Both the position numbers and the translations under genes were made by a program. The notes under the pieces are model-generated. The model ran no database searches, was not told the DNA's origin, and saw nothing but the letters and a program-made list of their open reading frames with translations. 64,000 nucleotides of DNA from contig NC_052489.1 in assembly GCF_009730915.1 (NCBI RefSeq), positions 23,863,916 through 23,927,915 of the forward strand. The letters are read 5' to 3'. The DNA comes from Dioscorea cayenensis subsp. rotundata (taxonomy: Eukaryota > Streptophyta > Magnoliopsida > Dioscoreales > Dioscoreaceae). Positions 13,761-25,355 of this stretch are shown piece after piece (positions within the stretch are counted from its first letter, which is position 1; each line of letters starts with the position of its first letter).

Positions 13761-16700
13761 ATGGAGGAAGGAGGGAAGCACGGCGTGATGGTGGTGACGC
13801 CTCTACAGCATCCTCAGAACCCTATTGAGCATCTGCAGGCCCGCTTCAAGGAGCTCGAGAACGGCTTCAAGGCATGGGTCTCCCGCCAGCCAATCCCCAT
13901 CGAGGCTGCCGTCGTCGGAGGCACCGCTGCCATCCAAGGCGCCGCCATTGGGGGCCTCATGGGAACCCTCACCTCGGACATCTCCTCCACCTTCCCCTCC
14001 CCTTCTCTTGACGCCCCTGGTCTCAACCCTCAGGCCATGGCCTCACTCAAGCAAGCTCAGGTTTGAATTTCTCTTGATTCGTTTCATTTTTGAGTTCTTT
14101 TTCATTGTTTTTCTGGAAAAGACGCGTTTTTGGGTTGGTTTACTGAAATTTTATGATATGGTTTGAGATAATTCTAGTTTTCGTTCAATGCCTGATTTAT
14201 TTTTCTTCAAAAAATAAAAAAAAAAAGTTTTTGCTTGATTTAGTGTTCTGGCTATTGTTCAGATAAAGAAAATGTCTTCTAGTGATCTGCTAATAAAACA
14301 CTAGTTTACATGAGAACGAGAATACCTAGTATTCGCTTGCTTGCAGAACTTATTGCATGGATTGCAATTCTTTGGGGTATAGTTTTATGGGGTGCAGATA
14401 ATGAGCCTCCATAGCAGCCGCGTGGCAAGGATGTTATTTTCATAGGCTATTTCTATTGGATTTATTTTGAAATGGATTTTGAATTTATGATATGATGAGT
14501 CTTGGAAAATATTTTGTGTACTAAAAGGGAATCGATCTTTGATTTTTTGCTCGTGTTTCTAGGGTGGAGTTTGAGGTAAAACACTGACACTATTTCCTGG
14601 GTGTCAGTTCAGGCAGTTTTCCAGAGCAAGGAACAAACTAGGAGCTTCTGACTTGTTGCATTGACATGATTGTGCTTTTTATTGAGTATTGACTTAGAAC
14701 ACAGATCATAATTACAATGCCCTAACGGTCGGTTGATGTGATTTAACTTCAAAAATTGATGCCAAATAATTGCAGACACTGAAACTGTTACTATCTACTT
14801 GTTGTTGGACCTCCGTTAGTTGAGTTCAGAGTCAGTTTTAACACAGTTAATCCATTCATCGTAACCAAATATAATTGTGGTACCTCTCAACAAACTCAGT
14901 TGATGAAGAATTGTGATGCCCCTGTACTATTTATTTGGGCGTTATAGTTAACGATTCCTTTTTCATGATGGCTAAGCAGGCAATGTATTTTTTACACCTT
15001 GAGGTCAACTCAATGCGTAAATAATGTGTAGCCCAGCTAGGGGAACATAAGTTGGTGCATGCTGCAAGTGCCATGGTTTTGGACTTCTGATGTTCAAAGT
15101 GTTAATATATCTCCCAACATGTAGCTAAGAGCAACTAGAAGCTGTTTAGACATGACTGACGTAATTTGGCTCTGGTTGTGTTTAATTTGGACATTTCAAC
15201 AAGAAACTGTTTAGACATGACTGACATAATTTGGCTCTGGTTGCGTTTAATTTGGACATTTCTTCAGAGTGAACTTTTTCACTGCAATTTTTATTTGCCG
15301 TCATTAATATCCAATTAAAATGGCTGGTGTGTTTTGGAAAGTAATTTGAGGCTTCTGGTTTGTCAATGCTGTGATTTTCCTTTAAGAACAGAAAATCTTC
15401 TCCTCATTGTCTTGGAGAGAAGTTCTTGTATTTGTTTGTTTATGTTGAATAGATTTTTGTAGCTCATTTTCCTATTATACACTGTTTGCTGGTTAAGAGA
15501 TACCTTTTTCTTATATGTATGGTAAATGATTATGAATGACAGGCTTTTTCTGGAGGTCCCTTAATACAAGCTCGTAATTTTGCTGTCATGACTGGTGTGA
15601 ACGCAGGTATAAGTTGTGTCTTGAAAAGAATAAGAGGTGTGGAAGACTTACAAAGTAGGTAAGGAGCATCAGTATCCCTTTATTGCCCTTTTTCATTGCA
15701 TGTACCTATTTTCAATTGACATGCCTCGATGGTGGAAGAAAAAGGAAGCTAAATGTTCAAAAAATAAGCAATTTATTGGTAATGCGAGTGTTTTATTCCA
15801 AATTTTGAGTTTTGGATGCTACTGTTATTTAGGACACCTGTATGCAATGATGACTGCTCTATCATGAACTCTATTAGATTATTGATGCATGCTTGCTACA
15901 TAAACTCGGTTGTCACATATGATAATGATGAATGTGTGTGCGTGGCTGGCATTATATGCATATCCTTATCTTCATTTAGTGCAATGGTTGTTAAGCCATC
16001 ATAACATGAACAGGGGTTCTGCCAAACTGACTTTCCTAAATGGTTTGTTAATAGTCATTCTAGTAGTAGAAACTGGAAAGAGCAGTTATAGACTATACTG
16101 GTTTTATGATTTTGAATGACAGTATCATTTCATTGTTACTTAGAAAATTTGTTGTGCCAGTGTGGTGGCAGCTTTTGGTTCTGGAGCAACGTTTTCACTG
16201 GTTAGTGGAATGGGAGGCCCAAATCAAGCAGGCAATGCAATAGTATCTGGTCTTTTCTTCGCGCTTGTTCAGGGTGGCATTTTTAAGGTACAAGCAAAAA
16301 GTATCACAGCTCTTCAACTTTCAACATTTTAGGATGATGAGAGATGAGAAATCATTTGTTTTCTTGGTCTGGACTTGAATGTTGAATACCGTGCTTGTAT
16401 GAGGCTTGATCTTTACAAAGTAAAGCCATCTGTTATGACTAATGAAATTTATACAATTTCCTTACTTGAGTACTACCAGACATATCAAGCATAGTCACTA
16501 GCTATTAAATTTGATCAAATAGATAATTTTTTTTTTCATGAAAGTAAAGTTGATACTTTTTTTTTCCACCAAAATTTGCAGTTCAGCCAGAAGTTTTCAC
16601 AGCCACCAGCAGATGATACGTTTTACACCCGAACAAGGAGCATGCTATCAAGCCTCGGCCTTCAAAAATATGAAAAGAACTTTAAGAAAGGGTTGCTCAC

Positions 16701-17013
16701 CGACAGCACTTTGCCTCTTCTCACGGATAGGTTAGAGTTTTATACATTTTATGTGTTCATAATCAATGATCATCTCAAAAATATGTTACTGGACTTAAAC
16801 TCAAACTCAAACTCATTCCTCTGTTTACTTTTAACAGTGCACTCAGAGATGTTAAGATTCCTCCTGGACCTAGACTGCTCATTCTTGATCATATTCAGAG
16901 GTACCATTTGCCAATTCCTTCATTCATCTGTTACATGCTTCTTGCCGATTACCTTTTCCTGTTTGGTAATATGCAGGGATGATGAGTTTTCGAAGGTAAA
17001 GCGCCGAATGTAG
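13761..17013 (+). CDS. HP30-2: HP30-type Tim17/Tim22-family protein with C-terminal SAM-like domain
   Basis: Six exons: 13761-14060, 15543-15658, 16161-16287, 16582-16730, 16838-16900 and 16977-17013, giving 263 residues. The N-terminal part NPIEHLQARFKELENGFKAW is followed by the Tim17/22 membrane domain (IPIEAAVVGGTAAIQGAAIGG, then FSGGPLIQARNFAVMTG and FSLVSGMGGPNQAGNAIVSG), which is rich in Gly-based helix contacts. The last third (FYTRTRSMLSSLGLQKYEKN and LLTDSTLPLLTD) is the SAM-like tail seen in Arabidopsis HP30 and HP30-2. Those proteins are placed in the plastid inner envelope, where they import presequence-less proteins. All splice sites are canonical and the frame is open. Intron 1 (about 1.5 kb) contains a 65-bp tandem duplication at 15142-15270. 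Everything from 15084 on exists a second time at 25356-27990. Confidence 0.9.
15142..15270 (+). repeat. 65-bp tandem duplication in HP30 intron 1
   Basis: CTGTTTAGACATGACTGAC starts at 15142 and again at 15207, each followed by the same ATTTGGCTCTGGTTG and TTTAATTTGGACATTTC. The duplicate locus near 25410 has one copy only. Confidence 0.85.
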
Positions 17014-17911
17014 TAACTCTTCCATGGTTTGTTTCTCCCGCAAATTTCTTTAAGACTGTTGCTAGGAAACTCTTCTACCTTTACAAGGCATCAGCATTTG
17101 ACTGCATTTCCTTAAAACAATGATTTCCAAGAGATGGATAATAAGCTTTAATTTTGTTTGTTAGCTTTGGTTATGTCAATTTTTGTTTATATCTGAATAT
17201 TCTGCTGAAATTCTAATATGTGTGATCAGATCATATGCCATGGCTTGTGTAGTAGAACAGAGAGCAGGTGAAGCATGGTCTAAAAAAATTAAAAGCATAT
17301 GCATTCCTTGGTGGAATATCCCAAAAGCCTACTGGATTGGTTTTAATAATTTTATACAAATGCTTATTACATTTAGGGCACTAAGTTAGTGGTTAGACTA
17401 TCTTAGAGTTTGATGTTCATACCATCTTATCAACCAATTAAATTCTTATTCATTAAACTATCTTTCATAATAGTTATACTATAAAATTAGATTTATCAAA
17501 TACTTACCCATTAAATTATATCTCATTAATATTTTATACTATAAAATGAACCCACAATTATTTCATTTATATTTTAACTATTAACGTTAATATATTCCAC
17601 TAAAACATGGTTATTTAATAAATTTTTATTATTAACAAAATAATTAATAACATATTTAAAATTATATTTTAAAATAAATATTTAAAATATAATAAAAATG
17701 TTCTATATTATTTTGAAAAAAATAATTAGTTTGTGATGTGAATAAATAAATAATAATTTTTTTTAGAAAGGCGACAAGCACTAGAACTCAGAGACATGCA
17801 CGTGTGGGGAGCAAAGCTCAACGCCAATTCACGTGCCTTCACCTTGGTAATAAAAAATATTTTATCAAAAATAATCAAGAAATAAAAAACAACTTATATA
17901 AATTAAAAAAA

Positions 17912-18910
17912 GGGAAAATTACTGTTTACCCCTCGATAATTTCAAAACTTCCCAAACAGCCCCTGTGAGTTTTGCATACCTCAGACAGCCCTTCCTTTAT
18001 TGTTTCACTTCCTTTTTACCCCTGCATTATGAAATTCCATCATTGCCCTTAAACCTTTTTGCATACATTTTTTTCATTCTTTTTTGCATTCCTTTTTGCA
18101 TGTACTCATTTCTTAAACAGAGAGCTCATTTTTTTAAACAGAGAACTTATTTCTTAAACAGAGAGTTCATTTCTTAAACAGAGAGTTCATTTCTTAAACA
18201 GAAAACTCATTTCTTAAACAGAAACCTCATTTTTTTAAACATAAAACTCATTTTTTAAACTAAAACATTAATATTTAAACAGAAAAACAAATATTTACGT
18301 GATAAATTAATCCTGGATATAAAAACCAATTAATCTTGGCCACTCGTACATATTTAAATAGAAACAACGATATTTAAGCACTTTTTTAAACGTAAACGCA
18401 ATATATTAAACAGAAACATCGATAGTTAAACAAAGACAAACAAGCATATAAACAGAGAACTCATTTCTTAAACAGAGAGCTTATGTTTTAAACAGATACC
18501 TCATTTTTTTAAACAGAAACCTCATTGAGTAGGGACATTGAGTATCTCATCGTCGCTGATCTCGCGCGAACGCTTGAGTAGGGACATTGAGAACTCATTT
18601 CTTAAACAGAGAGCTTATGTTTTAAACAGAACCTCATACCTCATATTTTAAATAGAAGCTTCATTTTTAAATAGAAACTCGTTGCACCGAAGGGCATTAT
18701 AGTCAAACCCTGTCACACTTGCCACAACTTCCCACGCAAGGGACAATTTCGTCCAAAAAATTCCAAATTAACTCTATCAATCAATGTTAGATGTTTGGGG
18801 GGTTTAAAAAATCATTGTATTCAAAAGGAAGGGGTTTTTGGGGAGTGCAAAACTAACGGGGTGTTTTTGGCAATATTGCAAACTTACAGGGTGTTTTTGG
18901 CAATTTCCAC
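17912..18910. mobile_element. Mutator-like non-autonomous element with 9-bp target duplication
   Basis: Flanked on both sides by TTAAAAAAA (17903-17911 and 18911-18919), a 9-bp duplication as made by Mutator-like transposons. The ends are imperfect inverted repeats: GGGAAAATTACTG at the left, and GGCAATTTCCAC at the right (reverse complement GTGGAAATTGCC). The interior has no ORF of note and is filled with a degenerate array of about 20 bp around TTCTTAAACAGAGA. It is nested in the element at 17383-19207. Confidence 0.7.
18108..18660 (+). repeat. Degenerate about 20-bp tandem repeat (CTCATTTCTTAAACAGAGAG type)
   Basis: Units such as CTCATTTCTTAAACAGAGAG recur nearly head to tail at 18108-18260 and again at 18450-18660, with drift in the last bases. 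They lie wholly inside the Mutator-like element. Confidence 0.8.
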
Positions 18911-19711
18911 TTAAAAAAATATTAAAAATATTATATAATTAAAAGATATGTTCAACGGTTGAATTTTAAAAATAATAAAAAAATATTAAAAGATATGATC
19001 TAACAATTGAATTGATTAAAAAAATAAAATTAAAAAATTAAAAAAAAAAAAAACATTAGAGGGGCAACTAGGTAGAGCTCTCATAATGGGGGGCAATTCC
19101 ATTGAGCGCTCAGGCCACTGAGTTCTCATAACGGGGGCAATTTCATTGAGCGTTCAATGAGCACATGGAAGCCCTCAATTAAAGTTGCTCTTACTAACCT
19201 CTGAAATAGGAGATTGTTATTTTATTTCTGTCTGAGTGCATGTTTGAGGCTTGGATTGTTGACATTTATTATAATTAATTAATTAAATAAATAATTTCAC
19301 TTTTTCTCTTTGTTTATTTTTCCTTTTTTGCTTTTTTTTTTTTATAAATAAAATTTGGTAAGGTGCAAAACATTATGTTGTTTTATTATGAGCAATCTTG
19401 GTATAAAATTAGATGGAGAAAATTCATATTGATAACATGGTATCTTCCAAAATTTATTTTATTAAACCTAGTAGACATGGACAAATACATGATATATTAC
19501 TCTTTATTTTTACTTATGAATAAATACTAAATAGGGTTGAAAATGTAAATGACATTCATACGGACCTATCTTTTATCCAATATATTTAAATTATTTTCTT
19601 TTAATTTAATTACATGCTCTAGCATGCCACATGAGAGAACATCATTCTAAACACAATATCAATTTTATCCAAAGTACAGCACCAATAAACCAATAACCCT
19701 TATCAGTTACT

Positions 19712-20354
19712 CATCTTTAATGGACTTTGCATCTGTGCTCAATGAGCATTTGATGCGGAGCATTCAATCAATGAGACCCATAGACATTTTTCTATAAAAG
19801 ATATATATATATATATATATAAATTAACTAAAGTGTGGGGCCACAAATAAATTTTTTATAAAATTTAAACATCAGGCAACGACTCTCTTGTTAATTTTTT
19901 TATTTTTTTTTAATTTTTTTTAATTTTTTTAATTTTTATCTCCATAAATATACCCACGATCTCAAACAAAACTTACATTTTTCTCCACTTTTTCATCTTC
20001 GAATTTTCAAAAATTTTCATAATCTTTCTTCCCATCAAATATACAAAATTTTTAAAATTATCCTCAAAATTTACAAAATTATCCATCTCACAAAATTTTT
20101 TCTATTTTTATCCAAATATCCAAAATCAACCAAATTTTAAATAAATAATTTTATTAATAATATTTAAGATTTTATTAAATAAATATGTTTTAAAGAAATA
20201 TATAAATGTAAATAGTTTATAAGTTGAATAAAATGATTATGGTTTCCATTTTATAGTATAACTATTATGGGAGATAATTTAATGAGTAAGAGTTTAATGA
20301 ATTAATCAAATGGCATGAACATCAAACTCTAAGATAGTTTAACGATTAAAGATG
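19712..20354. mobile_element. MITE-like insertion with CATCTTTAAT ends
   Basis: The left end CATCTTTAATGG and right end AACGATTAAAGATG are inverted repeats. The duplicate block at 28525-28545 lacks this insert: there, CTTATCAGTTA continues into AAGGTAGGAAGTGC almost directly. About 640 bp, AT-rich, no ORF. The right subterminal part matches, inverted, the left subterminal part of the element at 17383. Confidence 0.6.
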
Positions 20355-20415
20355 CCATAAGGTTGGAAGTGCAATAAACTATAAGAGATTACATTAGGGC
20401 ACGAATGACATTAAA

Positions 20416-21506
20416 AACTAATGCACTTAGAAAAATAGACGTGTTCATAAAGATTTGTTTTAGAAAAGTAGACGTGTTCACAAATCTTTGGGTCTAAATA
20501 CTTGGTCTCATTTTACTGGATATCAATTTGATTTGATGTCTGCATTGTGGTATTTTTGAGGAACTGAGAATACTAATGAAACCGTATGCATACGAGCTCG
20601 AAACAATCCATAAAAGACCATATGAAATATCCTTTAGTGTTTCGATCCATTGTAAAATTGTATTCAACAAATAGATAATATGAACTTGATAAATATTTCA
20701 TCAATTTAGACACATGCATTATTTACCTTATTGCTAGAAGCAAGGCTTCTACGTATTGTTCTATGTAGTATGCTATGTGAGTATCATTTTGGGTCCGAGT
20801 GGTCGAGTTGATATCAAATTCGGAGTAACATATATGAAAGCAATGCACATCATTAGATCCATGTAATAACCGTGGTTGAAGAGCACTTTTTCCCCTACCA
20901 TTTTCATGAATTATAATTGGAGGATTCTCATATCACAGCTTGACGTGCTCGAGTATCTTTTGAAAAGCCCATGGTTTTGCAGCAACTGGTGGCAATTGTT
21001 GTTTCTTGACAAAATCCTATCAAATTTGTACATTATCAGACCATGTGTAAAAACATGTATACTTCACTATAACAGGTTGCACATTACCTTCAATGACAAC
21101 TCCTTGGAACCTTGATCAACTACAATAGAAAAAAAAAAAAATTAGTTATTGATAAACTCACTCAATTGCACTTATTACACACACATACACTCGCGTGCAC
21201 TCAAGTACATTAACTTGCATGATAATTTAATCAATGTTTCTATGACATATATAGTCCCTCCTTTTGCTATCCAAAGCTTGGTGGTAGGCTTTCACATAGA
21301 ATACATAGTAGTGATTGAGTCCAATGTTGTCAGATGATCCTCTCAGCATTTTAGATTCTTCTGCAGTGAAGGATGGTAGTCTTGAATCCGTAATTTTTTT
21401 CCATGACAATATGGTAAGAGCCAAACATTAGAGGGTTCATAACCTTGTTTTAATTAAAATACTAAATCTATAAGGCCTTTTCTTTCTTCTCTGTTATCTT
21501 TTCGAA
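20416..21506 (-). pseudogene. 3' fragment of a beta-glucosidase (GH1) gene, first copy of the duplication
   Basis: Collinear with 28595-29772, the 3' third of the intact GH1 gene: remnants of its last five exons with the introns between them. The last-exon remnant lacks about 80 bp present in the intact gene (after GAGAATAC, near 20577), which removes part of the sequence following WSFLD. The exon 9 remnant is at about 21227-21424. Similarity stops near 21506, so the first eight exons are missing and the copy is dead. Confidence 0.85.
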
Positions 21507-21585
21507 TACATGTACAATTGCATTTGGCTTCATTGAAATAAAAGTCCCCGATTCACATCCATCATAAACATTATGAGTTTAAATG

Positions 21586-21840
21586 CTATAATCTTTGAAC
21601 CACTTGATTGTGTTATAATGCATGTATGGAATTTGATTATTTTATAAAGTTTCTTGATTTTTGGTGAATCCTGCTTTTGTGGTTATAAATGTTGTATTTT
21701 GAGTTAATTTGGTATGTACTACTGATTGGTGGAATGATATCTTAATTAGGTATAATCTTTGAATCACTTGATTGTGTTATAATGCATGTATGGAATTTGA
21801 TTATTTTATAAAGCCTACTGATTGGTGGAATGATATGTTA
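21586..21840 (+). repeat. Direct repeat of about 65 bp beside a stray exon
   Basis: ATAATCTTTGAACCACTTG at about 21588 and its near copy at about 21752 each begin about 60 bases of shared sequence. The block ACTGATTGGTGGAATGATAT also occurs twice, near 21720 and 21817. Confidence 0.8.
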
Positions 21841-21890
21841 ACAGAACTCCAGGATCTATTGGCTGCTCTCTTGAGTTAATTAGGTATTAG
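21841..21890 (+). pseudogene. Isolated BTF3 exon 5 fossil
   Basis: AACAG followed by AACTCCAGGATCTATTGGCT and CTCTTGAGTTAATTAG, then GTATTAG, parallels the functional BTF3 exon at 25003-25041 together with its splice borders. It reads ELQDLLAALLS and then a stop where the live exon has NQLG. The preceding CTACTGATTGGTGGAATGATA also resembles the BTF3 intron at 24972. No other BTF3 exon is recognisable nearby. Confidence 0.65.
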
Positions 21891-22194
21891 CATTATTTCA
21901 TGTGTGAATTTCACTTCATCTTTAATATATAATATTCCGAATGTTCATATTTTGTGTTTATACGAGTAATATGAGTGAGTTCTAAAATCAGAACCTTTAC
22001 CATAAATGGTTGTAATTTATCAAAGAAACACCTGATTCTTCGATTGTGGTCAATGTTCGTTTTTACTGTATGGTTGTTAATTAAATTATAAGGTTTTTTT
22101 TTTTTAATGCAACTATTAAATTAACAAATTAATAATGCCTTTTTAAGTTATATTTATAAAATAAAAAAATGGAACTGGGCTCAATCCTTTGTAA

Positions 22195-22322
22195 GCCAGG
22201 CCCATAAACATCCCTATATATAAGGCAAGAGCGTATGTCCTTACTACCGCTGATCGAAACCCTAGCGGCCACCAAAGCCCTAGCTGGCTCTGCTTTCCTC
22301 TTCCCTTCGCTCGATTTATCAA
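22195..22322 (+). promoter_or_regulatory. BTF3 promoter and 5' leader exon
   Basis: GGCCCA (near 22199), CTATATATAAGG (near 22213) and AAACCCTA (near 22257, a telo-box) precede or lie in a leader exon that ends ATCAAG|GTGAGATC. The same motif pair occurs at the EF-Tu gene. Confidence 0.6.
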
Positions 22323-22817
22323 GGTGAGATCCTCGTTATATCGTCTTTTTCTTTGAGTTTTGTTCAATCTTGATGTCAGATTGCTGTCTTTTTTTGTTGA
22401 TTCTTAGGATATTTCATATGTTTCATTGATGTTTAGTACGCGTTTGTTCCATTTCATGCTGTGTCTATCTATAATCAATCGATTTAGTTGTTTTTCTCGT
22501 GGAATTGCGAATTTCAAGTTGATTGCTGTCGTGTCCGAGTGCTATACTTGTGGTCATGGTTTTCATTTATTTGTATTGCTTGGTCGAGTTGCATTTTTAT
22601 GTATTTACATTGGATCTTTTTGTTTTGTGTGATTAGATTCTGTAGAAAAGTCATATTTTTGTATGCTAGTTCTGCACGTCTACTAGAGTTGTTGAATCTC
22701 CTGGCTGAATTAATCTTTCACTAGCTAATTTTGCCATTGTCAAAGAAGTCTTATTTAATTTCCTACGATTGATTTGAGCTAGTACGCCATTTGCTCGTGA
22801 AATCAGTGTATTAAGAA

Positions 22818-23541
22818 TAGGGCCGGTAATGGGGCGGGGTCTCCCCGTTCCCATCCCTGTGAGAGTCTCGGGGACGAGGATTCCCCGTCCTCGACTCCCC
22901 ATCGGGGAGAAGTTATCTCCCCGTCCCCGTCCCCATCCCCGTCCCCGTCCCCGTCCCCATGGGGATCCCCGTATACCTATAAGTTTTGATTGTATTAAAA
23001 AATTCTAATACTAATACACACTAACACACATGAAAACCATAAAAATCATTCAAAATAAAGCTCAACAAACCAACATATAAAAAGTTACAAAAACAAAATA
23101 CTCCAAATGTTTATCAAGCAAAACATGGAATTTAGAATTCATATAAGTATAATACTACAATCTAATACAAGTCCGATACTCAAAATGTAGAATATAAACT
23201 ATAATGCCTTCTTAAGTTAGGGTTTGGAAAATTGGAATTGGGATTTCTCATATCATGTTAGTTAAAATAATAAGATTATATTATATATTATAAATTATAA
23301 AATGACAAAACTGTAAATAATTAAAATTATATATATATATATATATTATTATTATTATTAACCGGGGACGGGGATCCCCACGGGGTGGGGATAGCAATCC
23401 CCGCCCCCGCCCCATTTACTAAACGGGGACGGGTTTGCCCCCATCCCCGCCCCCACGGGGGGAATGAACCGAGGAATCCTCGTCCCCGTCGTGTCGGGTC
23501 CCCGCTGGGATCGGGGATTCCCCGCCCCGTTACCAGCCCTA
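22818..23541. mobile_element. hAT-type MITE in the BTF3 5'UTR intron
   Basis: Flanked by ATTAAGAA on both sides (22810-22817 and 23542-23549), an 8-bp duplication typical of hAT elements. Terminal inverted repeats: TAGGGCCGGTAATGGGGCGG at the left; reverse complement of the right end TAGGGCTGGTAACGGGGCGG. About 130-190 bp at each end is GC-rich with GGGGAC/CCCCGT repeats, while the middle is AT-rich. 724 bp, no transposase. Its C/G-rich ends stand out sharply from the intron. Confidence 0.9.
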
Positions 23542-24127
23542 ATTAAGAATAGGAAGAAATTTTTAATGTGATCTGCTACAGTCATACTTGGGCTCTGTCT
23601 AGTTCTATTAAATTATCATTGGTGGAAGAATGCACCCAAAAATTTCTGTATATATGCCGTAATAGAATATGTTAAAATGAGCCTTTATTTTAGCAATTAT
23701 TGCTTGTGTGTTCGCATTTTGATTTAAGCAATATTTGATCCGTAAACCATAATGTAAGTTCTGTAATCTGAGTAGACATGACAAACATTAGCTAGTGAAC
23801 AAGGGCTTTGGTTCTGTACTTGGCCTGTTCTATATATCACAGGTTCAGTAAGACAATTATTGAGCAATGTATGTTCACTTCACTTTTGGTTTTAAATATT
23901 CCACTTGTTTTAAAATGTACAAGCTGTATATTGAAAATCTACCATATAATTATCTAAATATGTATGCTTATGTCTGGCTTGTTTTGGAGGAGTTTCTACC
24001 ATCTTTGAATGTAACATGTATATTTCTCTTTCTGCTTATGGTAATTCTCAGTGTCGTGTAAGTCATTCATTATTGTTAAAAGAGTGTTGTTTCCCTTTAT
24101 GCACTATGCATTTTTTCCCCTTGACAG

Positions 24128-25314
24128 ATGGATGTTGAGAAGCTCAGGAAGATGGCAGGTGCCGTTCGCACTGGTGGGAAGGGCAGTGTGAGGAGGTAGT
24201 TTTGACTTCCATAGACAGTCTGATGAACTTGGAATCTGATTTGTTCTATTCAAACTGTTTATAGTTTTGTTTTTGCAATATTTTTAGGTAGCTGTACCTT
24301 TTTTTCCCTTTGTGTTGCTGGAGAATGCTGGGTAAAAATTAATTGTTTTCTTTTGTTCACTTGGATTTAGGATTTGTATATTGGTACATGCAAGTGGTGG
24401 TGTTTGAAATTTTGGATCTACTTTATGACCAATGTGATGTTTGATTTAATTTATCTGGATTGGCATTTTGTCTGTCTACCAGGAAGAAGAAGGCTGTTCA
24501 CAAGACCACAACAACAGATGATAAAAGGCTTCAGAGCACTTTGAAACGGGTTGGCGTAAATGCTATCCCCGCTATTGAGGAGGTCAACTTTTTTAAAGAT
24601 GATTATGTTATTCAGTTTTTCAACCCCAAAGGTATTTATTTCCTAAGAGCTTCAGTCATATGAAGTTATCATTCCACTTTTACATACTAATTTTTTCATC
24701 TTCATCTTTCAGTTCAAGCTTCAATTGGGGCCAATACCTGGGTTGTTAGCGGTTCCCCTCAGACGAAGAGTATGTTATCTTATTACTTTCTATTAAAACA
24801 CGTTGTCAAATTTGCTCATATTCCTTTAAAGGATCGATCACTTGGGTCCTATGGATCTAAATGGTTATTGAACTGACATGGGTCTTTATGACTTCTTCCT
24901 TTGGAGTTAGAAGTCTAGGGATTTTCATACATTGTAATTCCTGTCTACTTAACATGGTTTTTTCCTCAATGCCTACTGATTTCTGAAATAAACTGTTCAC
25001 AGAACTTTCGGATCTGTTGCCATCTCTCTTGAATCAACTTGGTAGGCACTTACATTCTTTCTTGTGATAAATTTTTATGTGTACTGTATTCATTTGGATT
25101 TTTTTTGTCAACCCTACTTACAAATGTTTTCACTGGATTTATCTTTCCAGGACCTGATAACGCGGACAATCTAAGGAAGCTCACCGAGCAATTCCAAAAG
25201 CACGCCCAAAGCGCCGGAGCTAGCAAACCAGAGAATGACGATGACGATGATGTCCCTGAGCTTGTTGCCGGAGCAACATTTGAAGGTGTAGCTGATGAGA
25301 AGCCGTCTTCGTGA
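24128..25314 (+). CDS. BTF3: BTF3 / nascent polypeptide-associated complex beta subunit
   Basis: Coding exons 24128-24195, 24483-24631, 24713-24769, 25003-25041 and 25151-25314, giving 158 residues. A non-coding first exon (about 22205-22322) is separated by a 1.8 kb intron. The start [20 protein letters not shown] and the block [20 protein letters not shown] carry the ribosome-binding region (RRKKK) of NAC beta. The NAC dimerisation fold follows ([18 protein letters not shown] to [19 protein letters not shown]). The tail is acidic ([10 protein letters not shown]). NAC beta pairs with NAC alpha at the ribosome exit tunnel. All exons are open. Forty-two bases after the stop the sequence switches to duplicated HP30 intron DNA, so the present 3' UTR is probably chimeric. 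Confidence 0.97.
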
Positions 25315-25355
25315 AAAGATAAAGATCTGTAATCGATCAAATTTAGATTTGATTC

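Larger units (their letters stand above)
17383..19207. mobile_element. TIR-type DNA transposon insertion (non-autonomous)
   Basis: Absent from the corresponding point of the duplicate block (27990-28014). The ends are loosely inverted: AAGTTAGTGGTTAGA at the left and CTCTTACTAACCT at the right (reverse complement AGGTTAGTAAGAG). The subterminal sequence (ACTATCTTAGAGTTTGATG near 17397) recurs inverted at the right end of the element at 19712-20354, so the two are relatives. No transposase ORF. It carries the nested element at 17912-18910. Confidence 0.5.

Noticed and set aside
14487-14590. ATGATGA ... CTGA in HP30 intron 1 as a box C/D snoRNA
   Set aside because: No terminal stem, no internal boxes and no recognisable rRNA guide.
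15637-16119. Short ORFs in HP30 introns 2-3, repeated in the duplicate
   Set aside because: Intronic; similarity between copies is due to the block duplication and not to coding constraint.
24215-24245. TGATGA and CTGA motifs in BTF3 intron 2
   Set aside because: Spacing is far too short for a box C/D RNA and there is no stem.
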